Part shown: positions 42,897-52,236 of the stretch, one piece after another | Position numbering within the stretch: position 1 is the stretch's first letter | How the letters are laid out: the number at the start of each line of letters is the position of its first letter | Assembly (NCBI GenBank): GCA_023411715.1 | Contig: JAEYOM010000149.1 | Location: forward strand, 1-64,000 | Source: Bacillota bacterium | Lineage (GTDB): Bacteria; Bacillota; Clostridia; Acetivibrionales; DTU013 | Reading direction: 5' to 3' | DNA length: 64,000 bases | The notes under the pieces: generated by a model | Databases searched by the model: none | What the model was told of the DNA's origin: nothing | The model's input: only the letters and a program-made list of their open reading frames with translations | Program-made: the position numbers and the translations under genes

Positions 42897-43952
42897 ATGG
42901 AGAGCGGAAAACAACCAACAATGAAAGATGTAGCTAAATTGGCTGGGGTAACGCAAGCTACAGTTTCATATGTGGTAAATAAAACCGCCAGCGTGTCGCC
43001 CGAGGTGGTAAGCAGAGTTCAGAATGCGATAAAGGAATTAGGGTATGTCACTAATGAATTGGCAAAGGGCCTTAAAAAAAGTAAATCAAATGTTATTGGA
43101 GTGATGATACCTGATATCGATGCTGGGTATTATTCTGAAATAGTCAAGGGAGCTGAAAAGAATTTAAGAAAAAACGGATATATGACCTTCCTGTGCAACA
43201 CATTTTATGAGCGAGAATTGGAAAATAAGTATTTAAGCACTCTAATACAGTATAATGTTGCAGGTATTATTATAGGTTATGGATTTGTTGACGTAAATGC
43301 TTATACTACAATTTTGAATTTAAATATACCTGTAGTGGCTATCGACGACAGACCGGAGGTCGAGGGAAAAACCATATTCTCATTTGAAAATAACAATATT
43401 TGCGGCGGCAGATTGGCGGTAGAGCATCTTTATAATATAGGAGCAAAAAGAATATGCTTTGCAAGTGAGCCTTTGTTTAATAAAGCGCTTTCTATGAGGT
43501 TTGAAGGGTACAAGGCAGCAATGCAGCAATATGGCTATACGGTTAATGAGGAGCTTATATTTATCGAAGAGAAGCAGTCTAACAAAATTGAAATGGGCTA
43601 CAGCCTTGGAGCTAAAATTTTACTGAATAGAAACATAGATGCGGTCTTTGCAAGTTCTGACGACCTGGCGATTGGCATAATAAAAAGATTGAAAGAGCAT
43701 GACGTAGAAATACCTAACGACATTGCTATAATTGGTTATGATGATGTTGCCTTAAGCAGATTGATTAATCCTTCTTTAACTACTATTTCGCAACCCAAAT
43801 ACAAAATGGCGGAGGAGGCGGCGGACTTATTAGTTAAATTAATGAAGGGAGAAGATGTAGATAAAAAGGAGTACCTGTTGGAACCTTCTTTGGTTATCAG
43901 AGAATCTACAATGAAAAAGGGAAGCTGGAATTTTGTAAAAAGATCAGATTAA
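42897..43952 (+). CDS. LacI-family transcriptional regulator
   Basis: A 351-residue repressor-type protein. The N-terminal HTH is TMKDVAKLAGVTQATVSYVVN, then the hinge helix VQNAIKELGYVTNELAKGL and a periplasmic-binding-like effector domain (VIGVMIPDIDAGYYSEIVKG; IAIIGYDDVALSRLINPSLTTI). The start at 42897 follows AGAGGGG; the frame is open seven codons upstream. It heads the sugar operon and probably represses it until its sugar or sugar phosphate is bound. Confidence 0.92.
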   Translation: MESGKQPTMKDVAKLAGVTQATVSYVVNKTASVSPEVVSRVQNAIKELGYVTNELAKGLKKSKSNVIGVMIPDIDAGYYSEIVKGAEKNLRKNGYMTFLCNTFYERELENKYLSTLIQYNVAGIIIGYGFVDVNAYTTILNLNIPVVAIDDRPEVEGKTIFSFENNNICGGRLAVEHLYNIGAKRICFASEPLFNKALSMRFEGYKAAMQQYGYTVNEELIFIEEKQSNKIEMGYSLGAKILLNRNIDAVFASSDDLAIGIIKRLKEHDVEIPNDIAIIGYDDVALSRLINPSLTTISQPKYKMAEEAADLLVKLMKGEDVDKKEYLLEPSLVIRESTMKKGSWNFVKRSD

Positions 43953-43997
43953 TACAATATCTCAATCTATACTTCAATTATGATTACATATTTTGCA

Positions 43998-44010
43998 GTA
44001 AACATTTTAC
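43998..44010 (+). promoter_or_regulatory. Palindrome upstream of the FGGY kinase gene
   Basis: GTAAACATTTTAC is a perfect 5-bp inverted repeat around CAT in the 105-nt gap before the kinase gene. It could be an operator for the LacI or CcpA type of regulator. It does not match the CGTATAAAT motif found upstream of the regulator gene. Confidence 0.3.
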
Positions 44011-44057
44011 ATTTCATGTCTAGATAGTTCAGAAATTTATTGCAAGGGGAGCTATAT

Positions 44058-45566
44058 ATGAAGTATATCTGTCTCGATGTTGGTACGTCTGGTCTTAAAG
44101 CTGTCATATTCGATGAAATGGGCAATATGATTGATAAATCATATAAAAGCTACAATATAATAACAAAAAACGGAGTTATTGAATTAAATCCTGATGATGT
44201 TTGGAATGCTGCAGTTTACGCTCTGAGAGAAGTCTCAGCAAGGTGTATGGGGAAAAATGAGATAAAAGCGCTTGTTGTATCATCTTTTGGAGAAGCGTGT
44301 GTACCCGTAGATAGTAAAGGGTATATCCTTGCAAACAGCATCCTTGCAATGGATGCCAGAGGTAAAGAGGAACTAAAAGCAATAACAAGTAAGTTAGATG
44401 AAGATAAAATACTAAGAATTACGGGATTGCCGCTGAACTCAACTTATACTATCAATAAGATACTCTGGATGAAAAATAATGATTATGACACATATAAAAA
44501 AGTATGGAAATTCTTGCTTTACCAGGACTTTATACATTACAAATTATGTGGCCAGGCTGTGACAGAGTATTCCCTGGCATCAAGGACCATGGCCTTTGAT
44601 ATCGGAAAAAAAGTGTGGTCGAAAAACATTCTCGAAATTGCTGGTATCGAAGAGGAACTTTTCTCCCGGGTTATACCTTCAGGTAGTATTATTTCTGATT
44701 CTATAAGCAATGCGGTTGCAGAAGAACTGAATTTACCCAAATCTATTATGGTTATTTCTGGCGGACATGATCAACCGTGCTCGGCTTTAGGGGCTGGAAT
44801 GATAAAAGAGGGATGCGCAGTTGATTCAATAGGAACATCAGAGTGTGTGACCGCAGTATTAAACAGCAGGATTCCTGATGACATAATCAAAAATTACAAT
44901 TTTCCTTGTGAACCCTTCATAGAAGCAGATAAGTATAACACTATGGCATACATTCATACAGCTGGTATTTTGTTAAAGTGGTATCTAAAAGTGTTTAACG
45001 CTAACTATAGAGAAGCTGCTGCAGGAGGGAATACTAGTCTGTATCAATTCTTTGATGAAAAATGTCCTGAAGACCCGACTGATTTATTTGTGCTGCCACA
45101 TTTTGCAGGTGCCGGAACCCCGTTTATGAACTCATTTTCAAAGGGAGCAATATACGGACTACAGCTTGGAACAACTCGTGAAGAGATATATAAAGCAATT
45201 ATAGAAGGCATCAATTATGAAATGAGTATCAATATTGAATATCTTAAGAAAGCTGGGATTAATGTAAGCAAACTCGTTGCAGTGGGAGGAGGCTCAATGT
45301 CTAAAACATTATTACAGATAAAAGCTGACATTCTGGGGATGGAAATCAAAACTCTGGAGTGTAATGAAGCTGCAGCGTTAGGAAATGCTGTATTAGCCGC
45401 GAAAGCGGTTGGCGAGTACAAAGATGCTGAGGAAGCAGTTAAGTCAATGGTAAGAATCAAGGACACAGTTTATCCCAAGCAGAATAATCTGCAAAGGTAT
45501 CAGTATAGGTATGATAAGTACAAAACGATTTTGGTACAGCTGAAGGATATAAATAACGCGATGTAG
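44058..45566 (+). CDS. FGGY-family carbohydrate kinase
   Basis: A 502-residue kinase of the xylulokinase/ribulokinase type. CLDVGTSGLKAVIFDEMGN is the phosphate-1 motif, SGGHDQPCSALGAGMIKEG lies in the core, and VAVGGGSMSKTLLQIKADILG is the C-terminal FGGY signature. The catalytic Asp is expected in GGHDQ. The start follows AAGGGGAG. It phosphorylates a ketopentose, pentitol or related sugar; the identity is not readable from sequence. It belongs to the same transcription unit as the transporter and dehydrogenases downstream. Confidence 0.9.
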   Translation: MKYICLDVGTSGLKAVIFDEMGNMIDKSYKSYNIITKNGVIELNPDDVWNAAVYALREVSARCMGKNEIKALVVSSFGEACVPVDSKGYILANSILAMDARGKEELKAITSKLDEDKILRITGLPLNSTYTINKILWMKNNDYDTYKKVWKFLLYQDFIHYKLCGQAVTEYSLASRTMAFDIGKKVWSKNILEIAGIEEELFSRVIPSGSIISDSISNAVAEELNLPKSIMVISGGHDQPCSALGAGMIKEGCAVDSIGTSECVTAVLNSRIPDDIIKNYNFPCEPFIEADKYNTMAYIHTAGILLKWYLKVFNANYREAAAGGNTSLYQFFDEKCPEDPTDLFVLPHFAGAGTPFMNSFSKGAIYGLQLGTTREEIYKAIIEGINYEMSINIEYLKKAGINVSKLVAVGGGSMSKTLLQIKADILGMEIKTLECNEAAALGNAVLAAKAVGEYKDAEEAVKSMVRIKDTVYPKQNNLQRYQYRYDKYKTILVQLKDINNAM

Positions 45567-45620
45567 ATCAGTTTGAAGTCTATATTGAATATAAAAAATT
45601 TGTCTGGAGGTTACATTATT

Positions 45621-46043
45621 ATGAAAAAACAAGGAGTTTTAAATCGAGAAATTTCAGATGTTCTTGCCAGAAGCGGACATATGGATACATTATGCGTTTG
45701 TGACGCTGGGTTTCCCATACCGTTGGGTGTCAGGACAGTTGACATTGCTTTATCAGATAACAATCCAGGTATTATTGAAACCTTAAAGGAAATATTAAAG
45801 GATTTTTGTGTTGAAAAAATTATTCTGGCTGAGGAAACAAAGGATACAAGCCCAACTATGTACAGTAGTATTTTGAATTTGTTTGATGGTATTGAGGTTG
45901 AGGTTATCAAACATGCTGATTTTAAAATAAAAAGCAGGGATGCTAAAGCAATTATAAGAACGGGAGAATTTACTTGTTTCTCAAACGTTATTTTAGTTGG
46001 GGGAACAGATGAAAAAAGGTGGTACAGAGAATCCTCATGTTAG
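45621..46043 (+). CDS. RbsD/FucU-family sugar mutarotase
   Basis: A 140-residue protein starting at 45621 after GGAGG. NREISDVLARSGHMDTLCVCDAGFPIP contains the catalytic His/Asp region of D-ribose pyranase. The family normally ends near NVILVGGVxF. Here the C-terminus is NVILVGGTDEKRWYRESSC, a longer divergent tail that might come from a small frameshift near the end. It catalyses pyranose-furanose or anomer exchange of the sugar entering through the ABC transporter. Confidence 0.85.
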   Translation: MKKQGVLNREISDVLARSGHMDTLCVCDAGFPIPLGVRTVDIALSDNNPGIIETLKEILKDFCVEKIILAEETKDTSPTMYSSILNLFDGIEVEVIKHADFKIKSRDAKAIIRTGEFTCFSNVILVGGTDEKRWYRESSC

Positions 46044-46180
46044 GCAAAAACCGGATCAACTGGAGATGGGCAAAAGCAGTCAATGGGCTTAAATAGTTAA
46101 TTTGATCCTAGGCAGATGAACTATTTAACAATATAACCTACGGCATAATTAAGTTTAGGACAAACAAGGAGGATTGTAAG

Positions 46181-47209
46181 ATGCGTAAAGTAAAGAGCCT
46201 ACTTAGTATCATGGTAGCTATCTTTTTATTAGCGGGTATGCTTGCAGGATGTGGTGATACAAAGCCTGGATCCGGGGATATAGCTAATGCAGAGCCAAAG
46301 ACGAACGCTGACACACAAGCAAAATCAGAGATAGCGGAAGAAACCAAGCCTAAAATTGCTGTTGTTTTAAAATCACTTGATAATCCATATTGGCAGCTTA
46401 TGAAGGAAAGCATTATTGCTTATTCAAAGGAAAAAGGATTTGATGTTGATGTTTTTGCTCCGAAAACTTCGGATGATCTCAACGGGCAGTTGGAGATTAT
46501 AGAATCGGCATTAGTAAAAGATTATGATGGAATAGGTATCTCTCCATTGACAGGAGTTAACGCTATATCCGGTGTGGTTAAGGCTAATGAGGAAGGAATA
46601 CCAGTAGTTGACATTGATGAAAGATTTGATATGAAAGAACTGGAAAAAGTGGGTGGCAAGATTGTCGGATATGTAACGAGCGATAACAAAGCTATTGGCA
46701 AATTGGGAGCAGAATATATAATTGAAAAGCTCGGAAGTACCGGAGGAGATGTTGCTATCATAGAGGGTAAGTCCGGCGGCGACGCAAATGAGGACAGGAA
46801 GGCTGGTGCAATAGAAGCCTTTGAAAAAGCGGGAAATATAAAGGTCGTTGCTGTACAGCCTGCAGATTGGGACAGAGTGAAAGCATTGGATGTGGCAACA
46901 AATATTTTGCAAAGCAATCCTAATATAAAAGCTTTCTACTGCTGTAATGATAATATGGCTTTGGGTGCGCGGACTGCGGCGGAAAATGCAGGTAAGGAAA
47001 AAGAGATACTAATCGTAGGTACGGATGGAGTACCGGAAGCTCTTGATTCTGTGAATGCAGGAAAGCTAACTGCAACTGTTGCACAGGATCCAGCCGGCAT
47101 TGGAAATAAGTGCATGGATATACTCCTGGATGCAATTAAGAATAAGAAATCCGGGGTAAGCGGAGACCCTATCTTTACAACCATTGATGCAAAAGTCATA
47201 TCAAAATAG
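46181..47209 (+). CDS. Sugar ABC transporter substrate-binding lipoprotein
   Basis: A 342-residue RbsB-like protein. Signal peptide II: MRKVKSLLSIMVAIFLLAGM followed by lipobox LAGC with the lipidated Cys24. The mature part (KIAVVLKSLDNPYWQLMKE; GISPLTGVNAISGVV; IVGTDGVPEALDSVNAG) is a type I periplasmic-binding fold. A perfect 17-bp hairpin follows the stop, probably stabilising this part of the mRNA so that binding protein is made in excess of the membrane subunits. Confidence 0.92.
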   Translation: MRKVKSLLSIMVAIFLLAGMLAGCGDTKPGSGDIANAEPKTNADTQAKSEIAEETKPKIAVVLKSLDNPYWQLMKESIIAYSKEKGFDVDVFAPKTSDDLNGQLEIIESALVKDYDGIGISPLTGVNAISGVVKANEEGIPVVDIDERFDMKELEKVGGKIVGYVTSDNKAIGKLGAEYIIEKLGSTGGDVAIIEGKSGGDANEDRKAGAIEAFEKAGNIKVVAVQPADWDRVKALDVATNILQSNPNIKAFYCCNDNMALGARTAAENAGKEKEILIVGTDGVPEALDSVNAGKLTATVAQDPAGIGNKCMDILLDAIKNKKSGVSGDPIFTTIDAKVISK

Positions 47210-47242
47210 AAATAAGCGGTTAGTATACACAGGTTTTTCAAA

Positions 47243-47280
47243 GAAGTACTGCCCCCGGGTAATCCCGGGGGCAGTACTTC
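47243..47280 (+). repeat. Perfect 17-bp hairpin between binding-protein and ATPase genes
   Basis: GAAGTACTGCCCCCGGG (47243-47259) and CCCGGGGGCAGTACTTC (47264-47280) pair completely around a TAAT loop. No T tract follows, so it is not a classical terminator; a 3'-end stabiliser after the binding-protein gene is the likely role. Confidence 0.7.
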
Positions 47281-47311
47281 GAAGATATGATATAGATTAG
47301 GGGATTAAAAT

Positions 47312-48832
47312 ATGGATTACTTAATCGAATTGAGGAATATTACAAAAAAGTTTTCAGGTGTATCCGTCCTTGAAGATGTTAATTTTAATTTGTTACCTGG
47401 GGAAGTTCATATACTTTTAGGCGAAAATGGCGCTGGGAAGTCAACTTTGACGAAAATGATCAGTGGTGTATATACACCGACCAGCGGTGAAATAATGATA
47501 AAAGGTAAACATTATTCCAGGCTAACACCTCAAGAATCTCAAAAAATCGGAGTCAGTGTAATATATCAAGAGTTAAGCGTTATCAATGAGCTTACAATTG
47601 CAGAGAATATTTTTACTGGGAGATTGCTAAAAAAGAGAGTTCTGGGGAAATCATTTGTTGATTTTAAAGAAATGAGCATAATCGCAGAAAAGCTCATGGA
47701 AACTATTGGATTGAGTAGAGATCCTTCGGATATTGTAGGTAATCTTAAAATATCGGAAAAGCAGCAGGTTGAAATAATTAAAGCTATATCCTCGAACTCA
47801 AAAATAATTATTATGGATGAACCGACATCTTCCTTGACGACGGAGGAAGTTAAAAATCTGTTTAAAATTATTAGGAATTTAAAGAAGAATGGCGTTGGAG
47901 TTATTTATATATCCCATAAGCTAAAAGAAATCAAAGAAATTGGTGATAGGGTTACCGTCCTTAAGGATGGTAAATGGGTAGGGACAAAAAATGTAGATGA
48001 AGTTGAGATACAGGACCTTGTTGGTATGATGGTAGGGCGGAAAGTAGGAACAAAATTTGTTAACACGGATTTATGTATAAATGAGGACAGTGAAGTAGCC
48101 TTTGAAGTCAAAAATTTAACGAGGGCTGACAATAAAGTACAGAATGTAAGTTTTAAGCTTTTTAGGGGTGAAGTCCTGGGATTCGCAGGGCTAATAGGTT
48201 CGGGACGTACAGAGCTTATGCAAGCAATTTTTGGAGCGGACCAATTCAAGTCGGGTGAAATTTATCTAAATGGTAAACGCATTAAAAATAAGACCCCATA
48301 TTATGCAATCAAGCAAGGCATTGCCCTTGTTACCGAGAGTAGAAGGGAAACAGGACTTTTTCACAATTTTGAAATATGGAAAAACATTTCGATCGTATCC
48401 AGTCTTAAGGATTCACACTTAAAAGGAATATGGGGATGGATTAAAGAAAGTAAAGAAAGGAAAAGTGCTCAAGCTCAAATAGACCTTCTTAATATAAAAT
48501 GTAAGACATTAGAACAGAACATTATGGAGTTATCTGGAGGAAACCAGCAGAAAGTTTTAATAGGGAAGTGGATATCGGCCGGTTCGGAGTTGTTTATTTT
48601 TGATGAGCCTACCAGAGGCATTGACGTAGGAGCCAAAAGTGAGATTTATAGTATTATTAATAAGCTGGTACAAAGTGGTAAAAGTGTAATTATTGTATCC
48701 TCGGAGCTTCCTGAATTACTGGCGATTTGCAACAGGATTATTGTATTTTGTGAAGGTAAAATTTCAGGCGAGTTAAGCTGCGAAGAGGCGACGGAAGAAA
48801 AGATAATTAGTTATGCTATGACAAAAGCTTAG
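47312..48832 (+). CDS. Sugar ABC transporter ATPase (RbsA type)
   Basis: A 506-residue ATPase with two nucleotide-binding domains in tandem, the normal size for RbsA/MglA. First domain: Walker A GENGAGKST, LKISEKQQVEIIKAI, Walker B IIMDEPTSSLT. Second: GFAGLIGSGRTELM, signature LSGGNQQKVLIGKW and IFDEPTRGIDVGAK. The second-domain P-loop is degenerate, as usual for this family. Ten nt separate it from the permease gene. Confidence 0.94.
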   Translation: MDYLIELRNITKKFSGVSVLEDVNFNLLPGEVHILLGENGAGKSTLTKMISGVYTPTSGEIMIKGKHYSRLTPQESQKIGVSVIYQELSVINELTIAENIFTGRLLKKRVLGKSFVDFKEMSIIAEKLMETIGLSRDPSDIVGNLKISEKQQVEIIKAISSNSKIIIMDEPTSSLTTEEVKNLFKIIRNLKKNGVGVIYISHKLKEIKEIGDRVTVLKDGKWVGTKNVDEVEIQDLVGMMVGRKVGTKFVNTDLCINEDSEVAFEVKNLTRADNKVQNVSFKLFRGEVLGFAGLIGSGRTELMQAIFGADQFKSGEIYLNGKRIKNKTPYYAIKQGIALVTESRRETGLFHNFEIWKNISIVSSLKDSHLKGIWGWIKESKERKSAQAQIDLLNIKCKTLEQNIMELSGGNQQKVLIGKWISAGSELFIFDEPTRGIDVGAKSEIYSIINKLVQSGKSVIIVSSELPELLAICNRIIVFCEGKISGELSCEEATEEKIISYAMTKA

Positions 48833-48842
48833 GAGTGATAAT

Positions 48843-49790
48843 ATGAGCAAGAGTATTAAAAAATTATGGGGAAAATATGGAACGATTGGTATACTGGGCA
48901 TTATTGTTGCTGCTATTGGGATTATATGTCCACAATACTTTTTAACGGCAAAGAATCTTACACAGGTGGCTCTACAGAGCTCTATCAATATTTTGATTGC
49001 GTGCGGTGAATTTTTTACTATATTGATTGCAGGAATCGATTTATCTGTTGGTTCTATGGTAGGACTTACAAGTATGATTACCGGGCAGATGCTGGCAGCA
49101 GGTCTTCCAATTTTCTTAAGCATTTTGCTGGGAGGAATCCTTCTGGGAGCATTATTAGGGTACATAAATGGTTCGCTTATAAATATGACCGGATTACATC
49201 CGTTTATAATTACATTAGGTACTCAGGCAATTTTTAGAGGGGTAACCATGATTATTTCAGATGCAAGGTCAGTGCATGGCTTTCCCAAGGAATTTATGAA
49301 AAGTATTGCAGGCTCGGTTCTATTTATTCCTATACCAGTTATAATAACTCTGTTTGTAGCGGTCTTGCTTGCGGTAATGTCAGGTAAAACTGTATTTGGA
49401 AGAAATTTGTATGCGCTTGGGGGAAATAAAGAGTCTGCTTGGTTTGCCGGAATTGATATAAAAACCCATACCTTATTAACATTTATTATTACAGGAGTAT
49501 GCTGTGGTATTGCAGGTGTTGTTATGGCTGCAAGACTCGGAGCATCCGAGCCCTCTGCCGGTACAGGCTTTGAGACTTATGCAATAGCGGCAGCTATTAT
49601 TGGAGGAACCAGTTTTTTTGGCGGGAAGGGCAGGATTTTCGGAGTTGTAATTGGAGGCTTGATTATTGGAGTCATAAGCAATGGCCTGAACATATTAAAT
49701 GTGTCCACATTCTACCAGCAGGTTGTTATGGGCTCGTTAATTATTGCAGCTGTCTTTCTTGATAAAATTTTTGGCAGCAAAATTAAATAG
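48843..49790 (+). CDS. Sugar ABC transporter permease (RbsC type)
   Basis: A 315-residue membrane protein with eight to ten helices. Typical RbsC segments: ILIACGEFFTILIAGIDLSVGSMVGL, MTGLHPFIITLGTQAIFRG, RNLYALGGNKESAWFAGI (contact loop to the ATPase) and GTSFFGGKGRIFGVVIGG. It forms the dimeric channel with the RbsA-like ATPase. The next 132 nt before the isomerase-like gene hold no gene. Confidence 0.93.
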   Translation: MSKSIKKLWGKYGTIGILGIIVAAIGIICPQYFLTAKNLTQVALQSSINILIACGEFFTILIAGIDLSVGSMVGLTSMITGQMLAAGLPIFLSILLGGILLGALLGYINGSLINMTGLHPFIITLGTQAIFRGVTMIISDARSVHGFPKEFMKSIAGSVLFIPIPVIITLFVAVLLAVMSGKTVFGRNLYALGGNKESAWFAGIDIKTHTLLTFIITGVCCGIAGVVMAARLGASEPSAGTGFETYAIAAAIIGGTSFFGGKGRIFGVVIGGLIIGVISNGLNILNVSTFYQQVVMGSLIIAAVFLDKIFGSKIK

Positions 49791-49922
49791 AAACTGCCGT
49801 GGGGATATGAATATTTCATGGCAATTTGCACCACTGAAAGAAGCGATTTTTTTCATAGCTTTTACTAGTGTTTCTATAGTTGTTGCTATTTTGCCTTATA
49901 AATGCCTTGGAGGAGGGTTCTA

Positions 49923-51152
49923 ATGAATATTAACTTAATGAAAAAACAAATAGAACAAGAGTTGGAAAAGAATAAAGGAATTTTACGATTGATACCAAGC
50001 TGGGTTACACGTAAAATACTTCCGCCTGGTAAGCGGCTAAAGCTTGATGCCAGAGATTTATATATCAAAGGCGGTGAACGCGGGCCTATATGTGAAAGGT
50101 GGATGGCGTCGACGTGCCCGGCTGATAATGGAGACTTAACAGTAGAAAATGAAGGGCTGAGTTTTATCTGCTTGGACGGGGGTAAAGATAAAATCCTACT
50201 AAAGCATGCAGTGGAAATTCTAGGCGATAGAATAATTGGCAGTGATACTATGGAAAAATACGGCGGACTTATTTCATTTGCCAAACTATATGATTATACA
50301 TGCCCGCTCCCTCACCATGTCCATTTACAGGAGAAAGATGCAGTCAGAGTTGGAGTAACGCCAAAGCCCGAAGCTTACTACTATCCACGTCAGTTCAATT
50401 TTATTAATTATGGATTTGATTATACCTATTTTGGACTTGAAGATGGAACATCTAAAGAAGATATAAAAAAATGCCTAAAAGAGTGGAAAAGTACAGGAGA
50501 CACAAGGGTACTGGAGTATTCCAGGGCATATAAGATAACGCCTGGAACAGGATGGGATATTCCTGCCGGCATCCTTCATGCGCCTGGGTCTTTAGTCACT
50601 TATGAACCGCAGCGGGTCAGTGATGCAGCCTTCTTTTTCCAATCCCTTATTAATGACAACTATATGGACATCGATTCGCTGTATAAATTTGCTCCAGAAG
50701 ATAAAAAAGAGGATTATGACTATTATATTGATGCCTTGGACTGGAGCGCCAACGTTGACCCTAATTTCAAAAAGAATCATTACCACGAGCCAATACCTGT
50801 AGATGACATAGAGTTCATGCAGGGGGAAGGATATGTTGAAAAATGGATTGCATATGGCTCAAGAGAATTCTCCGCAAAGGAATTGACAGTCTTTCCAGGA
50901 CAAACTGTAAAGATTAAGGATGCTTCTTCATACGGGTTACTAATGGTAGAAGGCTATGGAACTATAAATGGTATTATAGCCGAAACACCTGTTATCATAC
51001 GCTACAATGATATAACGGCTGATGAAATGTTTGTATCAATGGAAGCTGCCCGGGAAGGTGTAACTATAACAAACCACAGCGAATTTAGCAACTTAGTTAT
51101 GCTGAAACAATTTGGACCGGATAACAATGCTGCGTTAGCGTTTGTAAAATAG
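49923..51152 (+). CDS. Cupin-type protein related to mannose-phosphate isomerases
   Basis: A 409-residue protein starting at 49923 after GGAGGAGGG. Metal-binding cupin residues are suggested by CPLPHHVHLQEKD around residue 125 and by TPGTGWDIPAGILHAPGSLV around residue 203. The second half resembles the C-terminal cupin of type I phosphomannose isomerases (FPGQTVKIKDASSYGLLMVEGYG). It is probably the aldose-ketose isomerase of the pathway, perhaps acting on lyxose or a related pentose. I do not recognise a characterised member, and the reaction is inferred from fold and operon only. Confidence 0.6.
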   Translation: MNINLMKKQIEQELEKNKGILRLIPSWVTRKILPPGKRLKLDARDLYIKGGERGPICERWMASTCPADNGDLTVENEGLSFICLDGGKDKILLKHAVEILGDRIIGSDTMEKYGGLISFAKLYDYTCPLPHHVHLQEKDAVRVGVTPKPEAYYYPRQFNFINYGFDYTYFGLEDGTSKEDIKKCLKEWKSTGDTRVLEYSRAYKITPGTGWDIPAGILHAPGSLVTYEPQRVSDAAFFFQSLINDNYMDIDSLYKFAPEDKKEDYDYYIDALDWSANVDPNFKKNHYHEPIPVDDIEFMQGEGYVEKWIAYGSREFSAKELTVFPGQTVKIKDASSYGLLMVEGYGTINGIIAETPVIIRYNDITADEMFVSMEAAREGVTITNHSEFSNLVMLKQFGPDNNAALAFVK

Positions 51153-51175
51153 TCAAGGTACAACAGGAGGCAATA

Positions 51176-52216
51176 ATGAAAGCATGTGTTTTACATAATA
51201 TTGGCGATTTAAGAGTTGAAGATGTAGCAGTTCCAATTCCTAAAAAAGGGGAGGTACTGTTGAAGATTAAGTTCTCAGGTGTTTGCGGCTCAGATATCGC
51301 AAGGGTATTTTCAAAAGGAACATACAAATTTCCTACAATACCAGGCCATGAGTTTGCGGGAGAAATCATAGATGCAGCTGGAACTGAGAATTCAGGGTTA
51401 ATTGGAAAGAGAGCTGCGGTTTTCCCCTTAATTCCCTGTATGAAGTGCAGCGCCTGTCAAATAGGTGAGTATGCGCAGTGCAGTGATTACAACTATTTTG
51501 GTTCGCGGTGTGATGGGGGATTTGCCGAATACATTGCTGTTCCAGTCTGGAATTTAGTGATGGTTCCAGACAGACTTTCTTGTGAAGAGGCAGCTATGGC
51601 TGAGCCAGCAGCAGTAGCAATACATGCGCTCAGACAATCCGGTATAGAAATTGGGGATAATATTGTTATATTTGGAGCAGGACCGATAGGCCTTATGATA
51701 GGGCAATGGGCTAAAGCATGGGGAGCAGATAAAGTGCTGCTGGTTGATATTGATAGAAATAAACTGGATTTTGCAAAAACTCTGGGTTTTAAGTATGTAT
51801 GGAATAGTAGTAGTGGAGACGCTGTAGAATGGATAAAAGATAACACAGAAGGCAGGGGCGCTGACATAGCCCTTGAGGGAGCAGGCGTCTCTTCTACCCT
51901 TGAGCAGTGCTTTAAATGTACAAGACCTTTTGGCAGAGTTGTAGCAATGGGGAATCCTGCAGGTGAAATGAAGCTTTCACAGAAAGCGTACTGGGAGCTT
52001 CTCAGAAAGCAGTTGAAAATTATGGGGACATGGAATTCGAACTTTGTCTCACTTCCCAAAAACGATTGGGCGTTAGCGTTAAGATCAATGGAAGCTGGCA
52101 AGCTAAATGTAAAGCCATTTATAACACACAAGGTTTCATTGAATCAGGCCAATGAAGTATTAACTATGATGCACAACAGAACAGAATTTTTTAACAAGGT
52201 AATGTTCATAATGTGA
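51176..52216 (+). CDS. Zinc-dependent alcohol dehydrogenase, galactitol-1-phosphate dehydrogenase-like
   Basis: A 346-residue medium-chain dehydrogenase. Catalytic zinc ligands lie in GVCGSDIAR and GHEFAGE. The four structural-zinc Cys are in PCMKCSACQIGEYAQC. The NAD site is IFGAGPIGLMIGQW. The closest type by eye is GatD (galactitol-1-phosphate 5-dehydrogenase), including LRKQLKIMGTWNS near the C-terminus. It oxidises a polyol or polyol phosphate; it overlaps the reading frame upstream of the next dehydrogenase by a few nt. Confidence 0.85.
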   Translation: MKACVLHNIGDLRVEDVAVPIPKKGEVLLKIKFSGVCGSDIARVFSKGTYKFPTIPGHEFAGEIIDAAGTENSGLIGKRAAVFPLIPCMKCSACQIGEYAQCSDYNYFGSRCDGGFAEYIAVPVWNLVMVPDRLSCEEAAMAEPAAVAIHALRQSGIEIGDNIVIFGAGPIGLMIGQWAKAWGADKVLLVDIDRNKLDFAKTLGFKYVWNSSSGDAVEWIKDNTEGRGADIALEGAGVSSTLEQCFKCTRPFGRVVAMGNPAGEMKLSQKAYWELLRKQLKIMGTWNSNFVSLPKNDWALALRSMEAGKLNVKPFITHKVSLNQANEVLTMMHNRTEFFNKVMFIM

Positions 52217-52236
52217 AGTTTGAGGGGGGATGTAAT

